From: JAAXHF01 sp965242605
GTDB taxonomy: Bacteria; Desulfobacterota; Binatia; Bin18
NCBI GenBank assembly: GCA_965242605.1
Contig: CBDESS010000002.1
Location: forward strand, 496,001-560,000
DNA length: 64,000 nt
Direction: 5' to 3'
The notes beneath the pieces are model-generated. The model was given only the letters and a program-made list of their open reading frames with translations, did no database searches and was not told the DNA's origin. The translations under genes and the position numbers were made by a program. Positions 17,765-26,711 of this stretch are shown here, one piece after another. How positions within the stretch are numbered: position 1 is the first letter of the stretch; each line of letters begins with the position of its first letter.

Positions 17765-18712
17765 ATGGCACGAAAGAAAATTGCGCTGATCGGCGCGGGA
17801 AATATCGGAGGCACGCTAGCCCACCTGTGCGCCCTCAAGGGGCTTGGCGATGTGGTTCTGTACGATGTGGTTGACGGTCTGCCCCAGGGCAAGGCTCTCG
17901 ATCTGCTTGAAGCCGGCCCAATTGAGGGCTATGACGTGAACCTGACCGGGACGACCAGCTATACCGACATCCAGGGTGCCGACGTGTGCATCGTGACCGC
18001 CGGCGTGGCCCGCAAGCCAGGCATGAGCCGGGATGATCTGCTGGGCATCAACTGCAAGATCATGCGCGAGGTCTCGGAGAATATCGCCAGGTACGCGCCG
18101 CAGAGCCTGCTGATTGTGATTACCAACCCGCTCGACGCGATGGTGACGCTGGCCAAACGGCTCACCGGCTTCCCCAAAAACCGGGTCGTCGGTCAGGCCG
18201 GGGTGCTGGACTCGTCGCGCTACCGGACCTTTATCGCCCAGGAGTTGAACGTGTCGGTCAGAAATGTGACGGCTATGGTCTTGGGCGGCCACGGTGACGA
18301 CATGGTGCCGGTGCGGAGCTGTTGCCAGGTCGGCGGTATCCCGATTGAGCGGCTGATTCCGGCCAAGCGGCTTGACGAGATTGAGAATCGGGTTCGCCAG
18401 GCCGGCGGTGAAATTGTGGCCCTGCTCAAGACCGGCTCGGCTTTCTATTCGCCGGCCTCGGCCGCGGTTCAGATGACCGAAGCCTACCTGTACGACAAGA
18501 AGCACATCCTGCCCTGTGCCGCCTACCTCGAAGGCGAGTATGGGATTGAGGGCGTCTATTTCGGGGTGCCGGTGAGCATCGGGGCCGGGGGGGTTGAGCG
18601 AATAGTGGACATTACGCTGAGCGACAAAGAGAAGCAGGAGATGCAGGTATCGGTCAGCCATGTGCAGGAACTCGTCGCCGCTATGGACACGGTGTTGGCC
18701 CAAAACGCCTAG
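17765..18712 (+). CDS. mdh: Malate dehydrogenase (LDH-like type)
   Basis: It oxidises malate to oxaloacetate with NAD in the TCA cycle. The 315-residue protein has the NAD site IALIGAGNIGGTLA, then VVLYDVVDGLPQGKALDL with the acidic NAD-selecting Asp. The mobile-loop arginine pattern VTAGVARKPGMSRDDLL marks malate rather than lactate specificity. The catalytic His is in GGHGDDMVPV. It belongs to the tetrameric lactate-dehydrogenase-like MDH group. The ATG at 17765 is preceded by a weak site. It heads a tightly spaced block with frdABCD and fumC, only 15 bases before frdA. Confidence 0.97.
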   Translation: MARKKIALIGAGNIGGTLAHLCALKGLGDVVLYDVVDGLPQGKALDLLEAGPIEGYDVNLTGTTSYTDIQGADVCIVTAGVARKPGMSRDDLLGINCKIMREVSENIARYAPQSLLIVITNPLDAMVTLAKRLTGFPKNRVVGQAGVLDSSRYRTFIAQELNVSVRNVTAMVLGGHGDDMVPVRSCCQVGGIPIERLIPAKRLDEIENRVRQAGGEIVALLKTGSAFYSPASAAVQMTEAYLYDKKHILPCAAYLEGEYGIEGVYFGVPVSIGAGGVERIVDITLSDKEKQEMQVSVSHVQELVAAMDTVLAQNA

Positions 18713-18727
18713 ACGCAAAGGGAATGT

Positions 18728-20482
18728 ATGGCACCTGTGCATGACATCCTCATTGTCGGGGGGGGCGGAGCAGGGCTTCGGGCCGCCATCGCCGTGGCCG
18801 AAATCAACCCTCAGCTTGACATCGCCCTGGTCTCCAAGGTCTATCCGATGCGCAGCCACACGGTTGCGGCTGAGGGCGGCACGGCCGCGGTCATCAAAGA
18901 CAACGACAGCATCGACGATCATATCAACGATACGATCACCGGCTCCGACTGGATGGCCGACCAGGATGCGGTTGAGCTGTTTGTCAACGAAGCGCCGGCC
19001 GAGCTGATCCAGTTGGAGCACTGGGGCTGCCCCTGGAGCCGCGAGCCGGACGGGCGGGTTGCGGTACGGCCGTTTGGCGGGATGCGGATTGAACGGACCT
19101 GGTTTGCCGCGGACAAGACCGGCTTCCACTTGCTGCACGCCCTGTTTCAGACCTCGCTGAAGTACACCTCAATCACCCGCTATGACGAGTGTTTTGCCAC
19201 CAAGCTGCTGGTCGAGAACGGCCGCTGTCAGGGCGTGACCGCGCTGGAGATGCGCACCGGTATGGTCCAGCCGGTACTGGCCAAGGCGGTCATCATGTGT
19301 ACCGGCGGGGCCGGCCGGATCTTTCCGTTTACCACCAACGGGGCGATCAAGACCGGCGACGGCATGGCCCTGGCCTACCGGGCCGGGGTGCCGCTCAAAG
19401 ACATGGAGTTTGTCCAATACCACCCGACCGGCCTGCCGGGGACGGGCATCTTGATCACCGAGGCGGCCCGGGGCGAGGGAGGCATTCTGGTCAACAAGGA
19501 CGGCTACCGTTACTTGCAGGACTACGACCTGGGCAAGCCGCTGGATGTGAACGACCCGGCCCACCCGCAGAAACGGACGATGGAGTTGGGGCCGCGCGAC
19601 AAGCTGTCGCAGTGCTTTGTCAAAGAGCACGACAAGGGCAACACCCTGCCGGGCCCCTACGGAGATGTGGTGCACCTTGATGTTCGCCACCTCGGTGAGG
19701 AAAAGATCGACAAGAAGATCCCCTTTGTCCGCGAGCTGGCCAGGAACTATGCCGGGATTGACCCGGTGTATGAGCCGATTCCGGTCCGGCCGGTGGTACA
19801 TTACATGATGGGCGGGATTCATACCGATATTGATGCGGCAACCCCGCTGCCGGGCCTGTTCGCCGCCGGCGAGTGCGCCTGCGTCAGCATCAACGGGGCC
19901 AACCGGCTCGGCTCAAACTCGCTCACCGAACTGCTGGTGTTTGGGGCTCGGGCCGGTCGGGCCGCGGCGACCTTTGCCCAGGAACAGCCGGCGTGCGACA
20001 CCTCGGCTCTTGAGGCCCAGGTTAAAGACGAGCAGACCCGCATCGAGCGCCAGTTCATCACCAAGACCGACGGCGGCGAGCGGATCGCCAGCCTGCGGGC
20101 CGAGATGACGGCCACGATGGAGGCCGGGGCCGGCATTTATCGGACCCAGGAATTGCTGCAAGCCACCTGCGACAAGGTGTCCGAGTTGAAAGAGCGCTTT
20201 GCCAATATCACCCTGGACGATCGCAGCCTGACCTTCAACACCGAGCTGACCGCCGCCCTGGAGTTGGAATGTATGCTGGACATAGCCGAAGCCGTGGCCT
20301 ATTCAGCGGTCGCCCGCACAGAGTCGCGCGGCTCTCATCAGCGTACAGACTACCCCAAGCGCGACGATGACAACTTCCTGTGCCACTCCCTGGCCTACCG
20401 CGCCGGCGGCCCACCGCGCATAGAGTACCGGGATGTGGTCATCACCCGCTGGCCACCCGCGGAACGAAAATATGGAGATTGA
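18728..20482 (+). CDS. frdA: Fumarate reductase/succinate dehydrogenase flavoprotein subunit (FrdA-type)
   Basis: This is the catalytic subunit of complex II with covalent FAD. The 584-residue protein has ILIVGGGGAGLRAAIAVAEI and the flavin-linking His in MRSHTVAAEGG. It also has WGCPWSREPDG, QYHPTGLPGTGILITEAARG with the capping-domain catalytic Arg region, and RPVVHYMMGGIHTD and GANRLGSNSLTELLVFG. Residue by residue it is closer to E. coli FrdA than to mitochondrial-type SdhA; the PMRSHTVAAEGG and ERTWFAADKTGFH blocks are nearly identical to FrdA. A G8 run (18758-18765) codes for the dinucleotide-binding glycines. Two bases separate its stop from frdB. Confidence 0.96.
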   Translation: MAPVHDILIVGGGGAGLRAAIAVAEINPQLDIALVSKVYPMRSHTVAAEGGTAAVIKDNDSIDDHINDTITGSDWMADQDAVELFVNEAPAELIQLEHWGCPWSREPDGRVAVRPFGGMRIERTWFAADKTGFHLLHALFQTSLKYTSITRYDECFATKLLVENGRCQGVTALEMRTGMVQPVLAKAVIMCTGGAGRIFPFTTNGAIKTGDGMALAYRAGVPLKDMEFVQYHPTGLPGTGILITEAARGEGGILVNKDGYRYLQDYDLGKPLDVNDPAHPQKRTMELGPRDKLSQCFVKEHDKGNTLPGPYGDVVHLDVRHLGEEKIDKKIPFVRELARNYAGIDPVYEPIPVRPVVHYMMGGIHTDIDAATPLPGLFAAGECACVSINGANRLGSNSLTELLVFGARAGRAAATFAQEQPACDTSALEAQVKDEQTRIERQFITKTDGGERIASLRAEMTATMEAGAGIYRTQELLQATCDKVSELKERFANITLDDRSLTFNTELTAALELECMLDIAEAVAYSAVARTESRGSHQRTDYPKRDDDNFLCHSLAYRAGGPPRIEYRDVVITRWPPAERKYGD

Positions 20483-20484
20483 CG

Positions 20485-21231
20485 ATGGCTGAGCGCAGCA
20501 TCACGCTGGAGGTCTTCCGCTACCGACCGGAGGACGCTCCAGAGCCGACCTTCCAGACCTACACCGTGCCCTACCGTGAAGACTGGGTTGTCCTGGACGC
20601 CCTGAACTACCTCAAGGACGAGGTAGACGGCAGTCTGTCCTACCGCTGGTCGTGCCATATGGGCGTGTGCGGCAGTTGCGGCATGATGATTAACAACGAG
20701 CCCAAGCTGAGCTGCGCGGCCTTTCTCAGAGACTACTACCCGGACCCCGTCCGGGTTGAACCGCTGGCCAACTTTCCGGTTGAGCGGGACTTGGTCGTCA
20801 ACATGGACGACTTCATGGCCAAGCTCAAGGATGTCCAGCCGTGGCTCATGCGTGACGAAGAGAAGCCGGTTGCCGAGGGCGAGTATTTGCAGACGCCGGC
20901 CGAGCTGGCCAGCTATAAGCAGTTCAGCATGTGTATCAACTGCATGTTGTGCTATGCCGCCTGCCCGGTCTACGGCCTGGACTCGTCTTTTGTCGGCCCG
21001 GCGGCGATTGCCCTGGCCCAGCGCTACAACCTCGACTCCCGTGACCAGGGGCAGGACGCCCGGCAAGAGGTCATCTCCAGCCACGAAGGCGTGTGGGAGT
21101 GTACCTTTGTGAGCGAGTGCTCTGTGGTCTGCCCCAAGCATGTAGACCCCGCCGGCGCAATTCAGCAGGCCAAAGCGTCCGGGGCGATTGACTGGTTCAA
21201 GTCCATGCTGTTGCCGAGGGGGGCGCAATGA
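20485..21231 (+). CDS. frdB: Fumarate reductase/succinate dehydrogenase iron-sulfur subunit (FrdB-type)
   Basis: It carries electrons between FrdA and the membrane quinone site. The 248-residue protein has the plant-ferredoxin-like [2Fe-2S] cluster in SCHMGVCGSCGMMINNEPKL (with the next Cys just after). It also has two dicluster motifs, CINCMLCYAACPV and CTFVSECSVVCPKHVDP, for the [4Fe-4S] and [3Fe-4S] centres. Length and spacing match FrdB. The ATG at 20485 is 2 bases after frdA, and its TGA overlaps the frdC ATG (ATGA, 21228-21231). Translational coupling is therefore likely. Confidence 0.97.
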   Translation: MAERSITLEVFRYRPEDAPEPTFQTYTVPYREDWVVLDALNYLKDEVDGSLSYRWSCHMGVCGSCGMMINNEPKLSCAAFLRDYYPDPVRVEPLANFPVERDLVVNMDDFMAKLKDVQPWLMRDEEKPVAEGEYLQTPAELASYKQFSMCINCMLCYAACPVYGLDSSFVGPAAIALAQRYNLDSRDQGQDARQEVISSHEGVWECTFVSECSVVCPKHVDPAGAIQQAKASGAIDWFKSMLLPRGAQ

Positions 21232-21611
21232 GTGAACCGTACCACCGCCCGATGCCCGCCAGCACTTGGTGGCTCGGCAAGCGCAACTATGTGCTGTTCA
21301 TGCTGCGCGAGCTGACCAGCGTCTTGATCGCCGCCTTTCTGGTGGTCTCTCTCATGCAGCTTGGCGCGCTGGCCGATGGGGCCGAAGCCTACGCCGCGGC
21401 AGCAGAGCGGCTGGCCTCACCGGGCTGGATTGTTTTTCACCTCCTGGCGCTGTTGGCCGCGGTCTACCACAGCATCACTTGGTTCAACCTGACCCCCCAG
21501 GTCATTATTGTGCGCCGGGGAGAAGACCGTGTACCGCCGGTTGTCATCGCCGGCTCCCACTACCTGGCCTGGCTGGTGGCCTCGGTGGTAGTTGCCTGGA
21601 TTGTTCTGTAG
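21228..21611 (+). CDS. frdC: Fumarate reductase membrane subunit C
   Basis: The 127-residue protein has three predicted membrane helices and the FrdC signature: YHRPMPASTWWLGKRNYVLF, MLRELTSVLIAAFLVVSL and HSITWFNLTPQV. These align with E. coli FrdC (RPMTSTWW, FYMLREGTAV, KTWFELAPK). It anchors the complex and helps form the quinone site. FrdC/FrdD make the type-D, heme-free version of complex II. It starts inside the frdB stop codon. Confidence 0.93.
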   Translation: MSEPYHRPMPASTWWLGKRNYVLFMLRELTSVLIAAFLVVSLMQLGALADGAEAYAAAAERLASPGWIVFHLLALLAAVYHSITWFNLTPQVIIVRRGEDRVPPVVIAGSHYLAWLVASVVVAWIVL

Positions 21612-21622
21612 GAGTTGACGCT

Positions 21623-21958
21623 ATGGCCAAGTCGGGCGAAGCGTTTTGGTGGTCTCTGTTTTCGGCCGGGGGGATGGTTGCCGCTCTGCTGGTGCCGATC
21701 CATATCGTGCTGGGCGGGCTTGCCGTCCCCCTGGGCTGGGTATCGGCGGAAGACTTGGCCGGCTTGGCCTCCCATCCGCTGGCCAAGCTCTACCTGCTGG
21801 TGCTCTTCTCGCTGACGTTTTTCCACTGCGTGCATCGCATCCGCCATACCCTGTACGATACGGGCCTGCGTGCCTATCAGACGCCGATTGCGGTCATCTG
21901 CTATGGCGCGGCCATCCTTGGCACGGTGGCGACGGTCTTTGTCCTGCTGGAGATTTAA
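21623..21958 (+). CDS. frdD: Fumarate reductase membrane subunit D
   Basis: The 111-residue protein has three membrane helices. It matches FrdD in FWWSLFSAGGMVAALLVPIH, AVPLGWVSAEDL and FFHCVHRIRHTLYDTGL, the last corresponding to the FrdD GLHRMHHAMHDL block. The ATG at 21623 has GTAGGAG overlapping the frdC stop. Four bases separate its stop from fumC. With FrdC it completes the membrane anchor. Confidence 0.92.
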   Translation: MAKSGEAFWWSLFSAGGMVAALLVPIHIVLGGLAVPLGWVSAEDLAGLASHPLAKLYLLVLFSLTFFHCVHRIRHTLYDTGLRAYQTPIAVICYGAAILGTVATVFVLLEI

Positions 21959-21962
21959 GTGT

Positions 21963-23360
<1,398 letters not shown>

Positions 23361-23364
23361 CGGC

Positions 23365-23667
23365 TCAGACCGGCAGCTTGGTCATCACCTGTAAGGTTTC
23401 GTCTTCAACGCATTCTTCAATCGCCGGGGCCCATTTCTGGAACTCGGGGTCCTGCGACGCCTTCTCCAGGGTCGTCTGAACGGCGTTGGCGTCGGGCAGT
23501 TCCCACACGTCAACAACGGTGTGCAAACGCCCGATGACGTTGAAGTAGCTGCCGTGCAGCTTCCAGCCGCCATGCTTCTCCAGCAGCGGGGCCAACTCTC
23601 CGAGCACCTCGGTAAACTTCTGGACCTTGCCCGGCCGCAGCTTGATATGAGCAAACAGGTACGCCAT
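23365..23667 (-). CDS. NIPSNAP family protein
   Basis: The 100-residue protein has a dimeric ferredoxin-like alpha-beta barrel pattern: FAHIKLRPGKVQKFTEVL, GWKLHGSYFNVIGRLHTVVDVWELPD and ASQDPEFQKWAP, with the Trp-Glu-rich strand usual for NIPSNAP. The role is unknown; the family often sits among catabolic genes. The ATG at 23667 has GGAGGGAAGC upstream. An in-frame ATG at 23706 lies beyond the ribosome site and was not used. Confidence 0.85.
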   Translation of the reverse strand: MAYLFAHIKLRPGKVQKFTEVLGELAPLLEKHGGWKLHGSYFNVIGRLHTVVDVWELPDANAVQTTLEKASQDPEFQKWAPAIEECVEDETLQVMTKLPV

Positions 23668-23934
23668 AACGCTTCCCTCCTTGTGTGGTAATGATAGGGC
23701 CGACACTAGCCAAGCAGAAGCGTATCGTCAAGCTGCGTGAGACGGCGGCCGGCAGACCGGGGAGTTGATTCGGAGACCGTCCGCCAGACGCTCCTCTCTC
23801 CCTTTCCTGTTCAGCCCTTTGTTCACTGACTGCAAATGCCACGGTTACGAGCATTGTTGAGTGCGCTGCCTGAAGTATCGCCACAATCAGACCGGCCTTG
23901 GTCTGTCTTGCTGCGGGCGCTATCATCCGCTGTC

Positions 23935-25863
23935 ATGCATCGGATCGTGCTGCTTGTCGGATTCTTCGCTCTCTCGCTCGTTGATGCCCGCGCAGGGTGC
24001 CGGGCCGGGCAAGATTGCCCGGATGACATCGTGCCAGAACATAACCCACTGGCCGCCCTGAGCACTACGGCAGCAGACATCCGGGCGGCTGACCTCCAGT
24101 TTCATATTGAGACCCTAGCCTCTGAGGAAATGGCCGGGCGGCTGACCGGTACGGCCGGCGAGCGGGCGGCAACGGCCTATGTGGCCGCCCTGTTCGAAGA
24201 ATTTGGTCTGACGCCGGCCGGCGACGCTGGGGGCTATTTTCAGTCCTTCCCTTTTACGGCCGGGGTGTCGCTCGGACCGGACAATGGGCTGATGACGCTT
24301 CCTTCAGTCGGAGAAGGGAGCACGCCATCGCTCCCTGAGCAGTCCTATGAGGTTGGCCGGGACTGGCGTCCGTTGACCTTTTCCAAAACGGGCGCTTTCG
24401 CTCCCGCCGGCGTGGTGTTTGCCGGCTATGGCATTGTGGCACCGTCGGTCAAGGGTCAGCCGGCCTATGACTCGTACCGCCATCTTGATGTCAGCGACAA
24501 GTGGGTTCTGGTCTTTCGGTATATGCCGGAAGGCATTGAGCAGCAGTGGCGACCCCATCTCAGGCGGTATGCCAGTCTGCGCCGTAAAGCGATGCTGGCG
24601 CGTGACCGGGGCGCACGCGGGCTTATTATCGTCAGCGGACCCAACGCCAGGGTCAACGAGCAGCTCGTCGGCTTGTCGTTTGACGCCTCACTCGCCGGGA
24701 CGAGTATTGGGGTGCTGTCGGTCACTGATGCGGTTGCGGCCGCTTGGCTGCGAGCCGCTGGGAAAGACCTCAAGACCCTCCAGGACGGGCTGGATATGCG
24801 CCGGCCAACCGCTGGCTTTGAGTTGGCCGGGCTGCGGCTGGCCGCCCGGGTCGATATTCAACACGAAAAAAGAACCGGCCGTAACGTCCTGGCGCGACTG
24901 CCGGCGGATGGGCCGGCCGGGCGTCGCGGTCTGGTCATCGGGGCGCATATCGACCATCTCGGCGGCGGCCACGGGGCCGACTCGCTGGCCGGCGACGAAG
25001 AAAGAGGGGCCGTCCATTACGGGGCTGACGATAATGCTTCCGGTGTTGCCGGTCTGCTGGAGATCGCCCAGTATCTGGCCAGCCAAAAGGCCCGGGGGCA
25101 GCTCAGGCTGCAACGGGATGTGGTGTTTGCCGCTTGGTCCGGGGAAGAAATGGGGCTGCTGGGGTCAAGCTATTTTACCCGGAGCTTCGAGGACGAGGCC
25201 GCCCAGAGGCCGGCCGCCTACCTGAACATGGACATGATTGGCCGCCTGCAAAACAGCCTGATCCTCCAGGGGCTTGGCTCCAGTTCGGTCTGGCCCGGCC
25301 TTGTTGAGCAGGCCAACGCCCGGCTCGGGCTGCCGCTGACCCTGCAAGACGACAGCTATCTGGCGACCGACGCCATGTCGTTCTATCTCAAGCGGGTACC
25401 GGTGCTGAGCGCGTTCACCGGCGCACATGAGGACTATCACACGCCGCGCGACACGGCTGATAAGATTCAGGCCCGAGGGGTGGAAAAAATCACCCGCCTG
25501 ATGGCGACCCTGACCGAGACTTTAGCCACCCGTGGAGACGTGCCCGACTACCGGGAAATGGACCGACCGGCCCGTCACCTTGGGCGCGTCGGCCTGCGCG
25601 CCTATCTGGGCACAATTCCTGATTATGCCCAAGAGGATAGCGCCGGCGTCAGGCTGGCCGGAGTGGTCAAAGGCGGCCCAGCGGCCCAGGCCGGTCTGCA
25701 AGGCGGAGATAGGATTATTCGGCTGGCCGGCCAGCCGGTAGAGAACATCTATGATTACACCTACGCGCTGGACGGACTGCGGGCTGAGACCCCGGTCGAG
25801 ATCGTTGTCCAACGCCACGGCCACGAGGTGGTTCTCAGCATCACCCCCGGCTCGCGCGAATAA
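23935..25863 (+). CDS. Secreted M28 family zinc peptidase with C-terminal PDZ domain
   Basis: The protein begins with a signal peptide (HRIVLLVGFFALSLVDARA). A protease-associated insert (about residues 130-310) follows, then the M28 catalytic domain. The two-zinc ligands are visible in VIGAHIDHLG, GADDNASG, SGEEMGLLG, NMDMIGR and HEDYHTPRDTADK. A PDZ domain closes the protein (about 545-642: GVRLAGVVKGGPAAQAGLQG, GDRIIRLAGQPV). Such enzymes are periplasmic aminopeptidases. The start is not certain: ATG 23935 puts the signal peptide at residue 1 but has a weak ribosome site. The frame continues 33 codons upstream to 23836. The gene looks monocistronic. Confidence 0.9.
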   Translation: MHRIVLLVGFFALSLVDARAGCRAGQDCPDDIVPEHNPLAALSTTAADIRAADLQFHIETLASEEMAGRLTGTAGERAATAYVAALFEEFGLTPAGDAGGYFQSFPFTAGVSLGPDNGLMTLPSVGEGSTPSLPEQSYEVGRDWRPLTFSKTGAFAPAGVVFAGYGIVAPSVKGQPAYDSYRHLDVSDKWVLVFRYMPEGIEQQWRPHLRRYASLRRKAMLARDRGARGLIIVSGPNARVNEQLVGLSFDASLAGTSIGVLSVTDAVAAAWLRAAGKDLKTLQDGLDMRRPTAGFELAGLRLAARVDIQHEKRTGRNVLARLPADGPAGRRGLVIGAHIDHLGGGHGADSLAGDEERGAVHYGADDNASGVAGLLEIAQYLASQKARGQLRLQRDVVFAAWSGEEMGLLGSSYFTRSFEDEAAQRPAAYLNMDMIGRLQNSLILQGLGSSSVWPGLVEQANARLGLPLTLQDDSYLATDAMSFYLKRVPVLSAFTGAHEDYHTPRDTADKIQARGVEKITRLMATLTETLATRGDVPDYREMDRPARHLGRVGLRAYLGTIPDYAQEDSAGVRLAGVVKGGPAAQAGLQGGDRIIRLAGQPVENIYDYTYALDGLRAETPVEIVVQRHGHEVVLSITPGSRE

Positions 25864-25967
25864 GGCCGCAACGCCCTTGACCCCCGGTGGTTTCCGTGTC
25901 ACCGTGCGGGCTGACCGTAAGGCCCCGGACGGTGGCTAAGACAGCGGTACGCGGCTGAGGGGGTCGC

Positions 25968-26711
25968 ATGAGCCCGCCCCGTTTGATTACAGCGGAATGG
26001 TTTGACGCGGTGCTGTTTGACCTTGATGGAGTCCTGACGGCAACCGCCAAGGTTCATGCCGCGTGCTGGAAGCGCGCGTTTGACGAGTTTCTCCGCCAGC
26101 AGCCAGGGTCCTTTGTGCCCTTTGACCTGCTCACCGATTACCCGTGCTACGTTGACGGCAAGCCGCGCTATGAGGGTGTTCAGAGCTTCCTCACCGCCCG
26201 CGGCCTGTCTCTGCCCTATGGCAGCCCGGACGATCCCCCCGACCGCCGGACGGTGTGTGGACTTGGCAATCGCAAAAACGCACTCATCCAGACGGTTCTT
26301 GCCTCGGACAGGGTGGAGCCCTATCAGGACGCGCTCGACTTTCTGCGGGCCGTGCGCGCCGGCGGCCTCAAGACCGCGGTGGTGTCGTCAAGCCGCAACT
26401 GCGCGGCGATCCTGGAGGCGGCCCGGATTGCCGACCTGTTTGAGCTGCGGCTCGATGGCCGGCGGGCCGCTGAGCTGGCCCTCAAGGGCAAACCGGCCCC
26501 CGACACCTTCCTGGCCGCGGCCCGCCAGCTCGACGTTCAGCCGCCTCGGGCGGTGGTGATTGAAGACGCCCTTGTCGGTGTTGAGGCCGGCCGGGCCGGT
26601 GGATTTGGCCTGGTGGTCGGCGTGGCCCGCCGTGGCGAAGCCGAGGCATTGCGAGCGCGCGGGGCCGATATTGTTGTCAGCGACCTGAAGGACTTGATCG
26701 CCCATGATTAG
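25968..26711 (+). CDS. HAD-superfamily hydrolase, beta-phosphoglucomutase-like
   Basis: It probably interconverts beta-glucose-1-phosphate and glucose-6-phosphate. The 247-residue protein has the DxD nucleophile and acid/base pair FDLDGVLT (D18, D20). A helical cap contains YVDGKPRYEGVQSFL. Motif II is VVSSSRNC, and KGKPAPDTF and VIEDALVGVEAGRAGG supply the motif III lysine and the motif IV acid. It overlaps the start of the GH65 phosphorylase by 8 bases. That is the standard pairing: the phosphorylase releases beta-glucose-1-phosphate and this enzyme feeds it to glycolysis. Confidence 0.92.
   Translation: MSPPRLITAEWFDAVLFDLDGVLTATAKVHAACWKRAFDEFLRQQPGSFVPFDLLTDYPCYVDGKPRYEGVQSFLTARGLSLPYGSPDDPPDRRTVCGLGNRKNALIQTVLASDRVEPYQDALDFLRAVRAGGLKTAVVSSSRNCAAILEAARIADLFELRLDGRRAAELALKGKPAPDTFLAAARQLDVQPPRAVVIEDALVGVEAGRAGGFGLVVGVARRGEAEALRARGADIVVSDLKDLIAHD

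Noticed and set aside
18758..18765. G8 run in frdA as a phase-variable tract
   Set aside because: It codes the essential FAD-binding glycines in a core enzyme and is short; variation would be harmful.
17816..19138. A 440-codon minus-strand frame across mdh and frdA
   Set aside because: It mirrors two certain genes and has no recognisable domain.
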